Assembly: GCA_012932865.1 (NCBI GenBank)
Contig: SAXG01000063.1
Coordinates: 124,001 to 188,000, forward strand
Source of the DNA: Amylostereum areolatum
Taxonomy: Eukaryota; Basidiomycota; Agaricomycetes; Russulales; Stereaceae
DNA: 64,000 bases
Direction: 5' to 3'
Shown here: one piece after another, positions 58,223 to 64,000 of the stretch
Numbering within the stretch: position 1 is the first letter of the stretch
How the letters are laid out: each line of letters begins with the position of its first letter
Notes under the pieces: generated by a model
What the model was told of the DNA's origin: nothing
Seen by the model: the letters and a program-made list of their open reading frames with translations, nothing else
Database searches by the model: none
Position numbers and translations under genes: made by a program

Positions 58223-58272
58223 GCGTGCCGACTCACGCGTGCCGACTCACGCATGCCGGCATAGGCCGGCAT
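58223..58272. repeat. 14-bp tandem repeat and GC palindrome
   Basis: GCGTGCCGACTCAC occurs at 58223-58236 and again at 58237-58250, followed by ATGCCGGC and GCCGGCAT (58253-58272) facing each other around a short spacer. Just upstream of the Cir_N gene, so a promoter role is possible. Confidence 0.6.
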
Positions 58273-58324
58273 CTGGGCATAGATCTGCGCCAATTATCGT
58301 ATCGTCGTCTTCCACAACACCACC

Positions 58325-59295
58325 ATGGGCAAACTCAACATCGCGCACCACAAATCTTACCATCCATACCGCGCAGACAACATCGCACGAGTTCGAAAAG
58401 ATGAAGAAGAAGCGAAACTCAAGATATCGGCCGAGGAGGATCGGGCTTTGGTCGCGGTGTGTAGTTCAACGATATTCCGCGACGACGTCACAACTCACTT
58501 TGGACCCACTGGACTGGTGCAGGAAGCTGAAGGACGCATAGACATCCTTCGCAAGCGTGCAGGTCTAGTCGAAGATATTCAACACGAGGAAGAAACCGAG
58601 CCCATTCCAGGTCCAAGCTCGGCGGGCCCATCATCGCTGCCACCATCCTCTGTCGGCAAGCACATCAATCTCTTCGAGGACATCGAACAACATTCTTCCG
58701 CTCTGAACGCACGCGCTGCAAAGAAAAGCGCTGCAATCCCTGACTCGGACAGAGGGGTCGCGCTGGCGCCGTCGAAGAAGGACCTTACTCCATGGTACAG
58801 TTCGAAGCGCGGGGAAGGGGAGGTCGACGAACGGGATGGCCGAAGGTGCGCTGTTTCTTCTCTTGACGTACCCTCCGTGCCCTAACCTTTTATTCCTCTA
58901 GGATGCGTGATTATGCCCGCAAGTCTCATGCCGACCCGCTGGCATCCATTCCCGCCCACATCAAGAACCCATCCTCCAGACCCTCGTCATTACGCACATC
59001 CCGCGCCATGTCGTCATCCACCGCACCCTCCTCCTCCCTCGAGTCCCGTCTCACACGCGAGTTCTCCGAGCGGGAGCGTGCCCAGGCGCTGATCCGACGC
59101 AAGCAGAAGGAGCGAGAACGGCTGGAGGGCAGCGCGACGCCAAGCACCGTCCATGGGGGATACGGCGACGTTTACAATCGCGTTGAGGTGGAGGAAGCGC
59201 ATCAAGGGTGGGGAAGGAAGGGCTGGCAGCGTGATCGAGAACTAAAGGACCGGCGGTGGAGCGATGATGGCAGGGCTCGTCGGCGTGGAGGGTGA
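58325..59295 (+). CDS. Cir_N domain protein, LENG1-like
   Basis: Nuclear protein with the Cir_N domain at its N-terminus (MGKLNIAHHKSYHPYR, then DNIARVRKDEEEA), as in LENG1 and CIR/CWC25-type RNA-processing proteins. Three exons: 58325-58456, 58523-58845, 58902-59295; 283 codons with stop. EGRIDILRKRAG continues the charged helix, then a Pro/Ser linker, INLFEDIE, and LTPWYSSK; the C-terminal part is very rich in Arg and Glu (SERERAQALIRRKQKERERL) and ends RARRRGG. A spliceosome link is known for related families and inferred here. The gene sits between the FunK1 gene and receptor 2. Its exon 2 border has been duplicated upstream. Confidence 0.85.
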
Positions 59296-60226
59296 CGGAG
59301 ACCAGCGAATCCTCGGTCTCTCAAAGTGGACTTGAGGGTGCAACACACTTTCTCTGTCCTCGTCCTTGGTCCCGTGCGGAGAAGTCGGTCCACCCATCAT
59401 GCATCATTTATCACCCCATCTGTTGGTTTTACCTGCACCTGCACGATCTAAACCAAACATGAATGATTGGACCGGCGCGCGATGCACACCAAGGATGCGT
59501 CGAAAATCACTCATCCCGTGAGCATTGTTCGCAATCTTTCAATGGAGCCAAGACCAGCTCAGTGGTGCATGTTACTACAGATCCGAAACACCGCCTGCGG
59601 CAGCCTGACGAGCACTCGCCGTACTCACCGGCGACATCGACTTAGCCGTGCCAGCCCACTATTTAGCCTTCGTATCTCCAACCCAAGTCATGCAGTGGGA
59701 GCGTAATCAAGGAGTTATTGGATTCCAGCATAAGACAAGTGTGAGTGTGACATCAGGCATGGCGCACGGGGGTAGTAGGCGGTGACCGGTGGACCCGAGA
59801 CAAGCGGCGTATCTGATGCCATGGTACACATCTTGCGGTCGTGCTCTTCGGCGCACAACTACTGTTCAGATCCTCGGAGAGTACCATCATTGGCTGTCTA
59901 TGCCTTGGCAATAAGATGGCTTCGGTGATCCCTTCCTTACCTCGCGTCTCCCGCTGCTGTGCCCGTCAGCCACCATGGCATCTATCCGCCTGCATAGTGG
60001 TCCAAAAAGATCTACACGAGGTCGTGTTTATGTTCGTCGGCCCTGAGGTGCGTCACGATGTAGTTTTTTCCATGAATCAGGCTGTCATCCATATAATCCT
60101 TATGGCAGTGCTATACCTCTGAAATCCGGGAGGATGGTGGTACGCAGAAATCGTTCTGTCCGGCGCCTCGTCGGATCCTATAACTGCGGGTGTGTAGTAG
60201 TGCGATATCCCATCTCACCTCGAGCC
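59296..60226. other. Intergenic stretch
   Basis: Promoter side of receptor 2. No gene supported. A frame at 59841-60122 contains CIVV but continues past it, so it is not a pheromone precursor. Confidence 0.45.
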
Positions 60227-61696
60227 ATGGATCCAACATACCCATTAATTCCCGTCGCGAATTTACTCTCGGCCTTCCTTGTCTTTATGTCCTTGCTCGC
60301 GCGCTCCATGCGCCAGTCTTGGAACGCCGGTGTTTGGATGCTCGGCTTGTGGCTTTTCGTTCAGGTGCTCACTGTCGGTGTTGATACCATCGCCTGGTCC
60401 GACAACCTAGAAGACTTGGCTCCTATATGGTGCGACATTGGTGCGTCACATCTACACTCTGCATACCGATGGCGGTGTATATCTTAACGTGTGAGTACAG
60501 TCTCCCATCTGGAGGTCGGGTGGCGCGTAGGAATCCCTGCATGCTCCTTGCTGACCACGCGTCGCCTTTTCCGAATCATCCGCCTGACTACCGTGGAGCC
60601 CCCAGGCCGACGTGAGGTACGAGATGACCTGTCTGCTATAGCATGCTTGTTTTAATCGGGATGACCCACATAGAAACGTTACGAACTCCTCTTCGATTTG
60701 TTTCTAGGTCTCGGTTTCCCCGCCGTGATCATGGGTCTATGTAAGAGGTCATTTCCACTCATAGCCGTTGACTCTGCCTGATGTTATCTCGGAATCTTGT
60801 TTCCAAGACTGGTTTGTTCAAGGAGCGCGGTACGGAGTTCTGGAAGAATACGGATGCTCCTCAGCGACAATTCTGTCCGGGGTATCTTTTATCATCGTAT
60901 ACGCCTGGGCGATCCTTTTCCCGTACATATCGGCCTTTTTCTACACTCGTAAGTTGTATCTCGCTCACTACCTCTACGTGTGCCTCTGATTCCGTAATAG
61001 CCAGGATCGCATGGAGGTTTTTTCGTCACTCTCGCGAAGTAAATCGCTTTCTTCACTCGAACGGGTCCATAAGCAGGCCAAGGTACATTCGGTATATGGT
61101 CATAGGATGCGTTGATTTCTTGGTCGTGCTCCCTCCCGGAATCGCCACGGGTGCCCAGTTCGTATATCAGGGCGTTGCGATGGGGTTTTTACCTTTCTGG
61201 GCGGGATGGCCTGACGGTCATGAGGTGCCAGTGGGGGATCCTGCACATTCCTGGAAGACTCGTCCATGGGAGGTATTCAACATCAAGAATAACGAATGGT
61301 CAGGAGCCTTCCTCGCCGTCGTATACTTCCTTATCCTCGGACTCACTGGCGAAGCGCGAGAGATGTACCGAGGTCTGTTTTGGGCCGCCGTCCGCCCGTT
61401 CGGATGGACACCTTCATCGGACGAGTCAAACATCGCGAGTATGCTCTTTGAACGATCGGACACATCGCACACGCGAGAATCAGGGTAAGCACTCCCCTTC
61501 AAAGCTGCGGCTATATTTATCGGGTTGCTGAAACAAGTGAATGGTATACAGGTTGCACTTCGCATCTACTATATCAGGCCCGGGGGTGCATATCGAGGCG
61601 GTTCCCGTGGAAGACAACTCCAGCACGGACGGGCAGAGCTCTGGTTCCGCAGAAAAGATGAACGCAAATCCCTGCGATGGCGAAAAACCCAGGTAG
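60227..61696 (+). CDS. STE3: STE3-like pheromone receptor 2 (fungal class D GPCR)
   Basis: Second STE3-type receptor, same strand as receptor 1 and 6.7 kb downstream. Start at 60227 (MDPTYPLIPVANLLSAFLVF). Exon 1 60227-60440 ends WCDI-G; then GWRVGIPACSLLTTRRLFRII ending RRE; KRYELLFDLFLGLGF; WFVQGARYGVLEEYGC; a segment ending YISAFFYT; ARIAWRFFRHSREVNRFL; IRYMVIGCVDFLVVLPPGI; LPFWAGW; VVYFLILGLTGEAREMYR; and a last exon ending GEKPR at stop 61694-61696. Intron positions match receptor 1. By eye the two share well over half of their residues in exon 1 and much less elsewhere, so the duplication is old. No stop or frameshift seen. Mating-type versus non-mating role unresolved. Confidence 0.88.
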
Positions 61697-62152
61697 CTGG
61701 AATTTCTCTGCTATCGCTTGAAACATACTAATGTAAAAGTTGTATCAGCTCTTCCTGATCGGACCCCGCGACCGGCAGTCGCATCCGTCAATTACTCAGA
61801 AAAGTGTGGTTGTTCTCTCGGCGATGAATTCCATCTGACTGTTTTATTTCAGCAAGAAGAGCCAAGATAACCAAGATCGTGTAGATCCTGCATGGAGGAA
61901 ATCCTAAGGAAGTATGTACGCCAGTACCACGACGCGTGGTCTGAATTTCCTGCATTGAATGCTCTTATGCGTGTCTTATCGGTCTCCTGATACGACTCTG
62001 TGTGGCCATGGGCGGATTAAACTCGATCCAATTGCTATCTGTATGGAGTTCACCCAGATGTCGTATGTATGCCAGTTTATGAAAGTATCTATACGGACAT
62101 CTGCGCAATAATATGGCGGGTCGGACCATCTAACTTTCCTCTCTAAGGCAAA
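61697..62152. other. Intergenic stretch
   Basis: Between receptor 2 and arm 2 of the inverted duplication. No gene or CaaX-ending peptide supported. Confidence 0.4.
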
Positions 62153-62554
62153 TTCGTGTCGTGGCCCTGTTCTCAGACTACCGCGTCCAATCAAACTCGA
62201 ACAACGAGATCTCCATCGCGCTCTCCACCGACGCGCTCTCCCAGGTCCTGCGCTCCGCCGCCGCACAGAACGCGGGCGCGGAGGACATCGTGATGAAGCT
62301 TTCCAAGAAGAACGCCTCACCGGTGCTTAGCTTCGAGATTCACGGCGCGACGCGGATGGAACGGAAGGTCAAGGTTGCGCACGACGTCCGGATCGACATC
62401 CTCAAGCCCGCGGACGTTGACCGGATGAAGGAGCCGCTGTATCCGGAGCCAGACGTGCGTCCTCCCCCTCTGTCCTCCCCCCCTTCGTTCTAACACGTTG
62501 TCGTGATCACAGACGCATATACTCCTCCCGTCGCTCGCCAAGGTCCGCACAAAA
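62153..62554 (+). pseudogene. Truncated HUS1 copy
   Basis: Matches HUS1 exon 3 from ALFSDYRVQSNSNNE to PEPDV, the following intron, and exon 4 up to KVRT, where the similarity ends abruptly at 62554. The first two exons and all sequence after the start of exon 4 are absent, so it cannot make a clamp subunit. The intron is kept, so the copy arose from DNA and not from a transcript. A few residue changes (SKKNAS for AKKNDS, MER for MGR) show it has been diverging. Confidence 0.92.
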
Positions 62555-64000
62555 CATGGTTTATTTTCATTCAGTTTCGTCGTGTTGTGTTGGGACGGTA
62601 AAAGACATAGAAATGTAGGCTAGACCTCGCAGACGAGCGCGTCGTTGAACGCCGATCCACATCCAACTCTCGCCCGTGTAAGTCTGGTGCTGTATATTCC
62701 CCAAGGCGTCATCAGGGGAATGATTGTTACCTTCTTGAATCGCCAGTCGAACCAAGGCTAAGGAAGCTTGAAGGCGTTGACGGTGGCAGAACGTGGTCGA
62801 GCTGGCGCCAGTTCTGCCAAGGGTGGTCAGAGTAAGAACCGGGAAAGCGAACAGCCTTTGGTAGCGGAACGAAGGTTGGTGACAGGTGCTCTGGATGGAA
62901 ATGTGTAGGAGGTCTTGGGTGCAGGGGAGGGCCGTGTGGAGAGGAGGTGCAGATCTTCGATGGGTGAACGACTGTGGTAAGTTCGTAATCAGAATGGGTA
63001 AAATAGACGAGAACACACCTGTCGTCAACAAAGCCCAGTCAATGAGAACACCGTCTCCGCCACCTTCACCCTTCACTGAAATAAACGCGAGTAAAGATGT
63101 AAAGCTTTTCTACATGAAAACAATAAGACGATGTGCGACGATGAGGTGGAAAGGCACGCACTGCTCAGTATGAAGCATAACCTCGACCAGTGGTGCGAAT
63201 GACTGGGAGGACAGTAAGCATCGCCGGTCAGCGTGACCGTCTGTGTGAATGTTCATGTGGTGAAGACGAGGAGATACACTCGCTGTTTCAAGGTTTTCCA
63301 CGCTGGTGAAGTGTGTCCTTCAGATGCTGGCCTAGGTATGTGTGGCATTAGTCCTTTTGTTACAAGCAAAAATGGTAAAGCGAACCTGACGGCGCTCTCC
63401 ACGGCAGACGCTCTCAATTCTGAGCAGTTGAGACGGCAAAGACGCTAGCTGGCGGACGTCGTGGTCGTGGTCGAGGTCGAAGGCGGCGTCGGATAAACGC
63501 GGCCGACGGCCATCGTCGCCTTGCCATTGGCCATTGGCGGCGCCCTGCGACGGTTGATGTTTACGGGCGCCTATCCGTTTTTTCCTCCTACCACCATCTT
63601 CACCGCTGGGTGTTTTTTCACGTCTATGAATTGCTTTCCACCATCCGAGTAAGCTGAAGAACGCAGGACGAACAGCTCCGACCCCCCTTTGGATCGATAA
63701 TTGGCCTCGCACACTCAGACCCCGAAGTGTTGAACATCAAACACGGGCGCCGTCGACCTACGCATTTCGCCCTCATACAACGCAACGCAGGGCTTTCTGG
63801 GGAGGGGAGACGGGACATATACGGGTGTGCTTTGCGTGTTTATGCACGATTAGGCGGAATGCTCATAAACACTGCAGGTAAGATGTAAGAACGTACTTCG
63901 AAATGTAAAGCACGTACGCACGTCGTAAATCATTGAACATCCACAAATATACGTCAACGTTTTCCATTTGCACATGCGTTGAGCTTTGCGATTGCACTGC
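62153..64000 (-). repeat. Inverted segmental duplication, arm 2
   Basis: Reverse-complement partner of 40330-42773. It is about 600 bp shorter because the HUS1 C-terminal region is missing. The outer part (63080-64000) is the most similar; 62560-63080 is more diverged. It runs off the right edge. Confidence 0.85.

Larger units (their letters stand above)
57544..58324. other. Divergent promoter region with duplicated gene fragment
   Basis: Between FunK1 (minus) and the Cir_N gene (plus). Holds the fragment at 57680-57755 and the short repeats at 58223-58272, both listed separately. No gene supported. Confidence 0.5.

Noticed and set aside
58223..58272. CRISPR-like array
   Set aside because: Only two adjacent repeat units without spacers, in a eukaryotic genome.
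53000..62150. Candidate pheromone precursors (Cys-aliphatic-aliphatic-X endings)
   Set aside because: Words such as CIVV at 59990 and CDVIA near 57680 are not followed by a stop.
1..64000. tRNA or rRNA genes
   Set aside because: I saw no cloverleaf with A and B boxes and no rRNA-like sequence; a covariance-model scan would be needed to exclude tRNAs fully.

Overview
The window is nuclear DNA of a mushroom-forming basidiomycete (Agaricomycetes). The evidence is many short introns of about 45-70 bp with GT..AG borders inside nearly every gene, plus families typical of these fungi: a NACHT-WD40 NLR-like protein, DUF6535 proteins, a FunK1 kinase, F-box proteins and STE3-type pheromone receptors with the basidiomycete MDPTYPL start. 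I cannot name the species.

Layout. 1-4478: 3'-truncated NLR-like gene (minus) with at least 12 almost identical 129-bp WD40 units. 4.8-6.7 kb: decayed DUF6535 paralogue; an intact one lies at 22949-25163. 7.7-8.7 kb: the first of three genes of a WW-like, tail-anchored family; the other two sit in tandem at 27.3-28.5 and 28.9-31.3 kb. 8987-18993: a Ty1/copia element with 214-bp LTRs and CATAC target duplication, split by a Ty3/gypsy chromovirus at 11031-16267 with 423/424-bp LTRs and GTGAT duplication. Both are dead. The copia element broke an exon-like reading frame. 20.3-21.2 kb: GC-rich minisatellite that reads as collagen-like Gly-X-Y.

From 31.9 kb onward the DNA is gene-dense: a PDK1-like kinase diverging from a Cys6 zinc-cluster-like protein; an HMG-box factor; the checkpoint clamp subunit HUS1; a polytopic membrane protein; an F-box protein; an isochorismatase-fold hydrolase; the ER-Golgi cargo protein ERV41; STE3-like receptor 1; a FunK1 kinase; a Cir_N/LENG1-type protein; and STE3-like receptor 2.

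The right half is bounded by an inverted segmental duplication. Arm 1 (about 40.33-42.77 kb) contains intact HUS1 sequence; arm 2 (about 62.15 kb to the window end) carries a truncated HUS1 piece with its intron. The arms enclose the two pheromone receptors and the genes between them, so this block could be inverted by recombination between the arms. No pheromone precursor was found by eye, so it is open whether this is a mating-type B locus or a set of non-mating STE3-like receptors. Several gene models below were checked by exon phase and add up to whole codons; this is stated where done.
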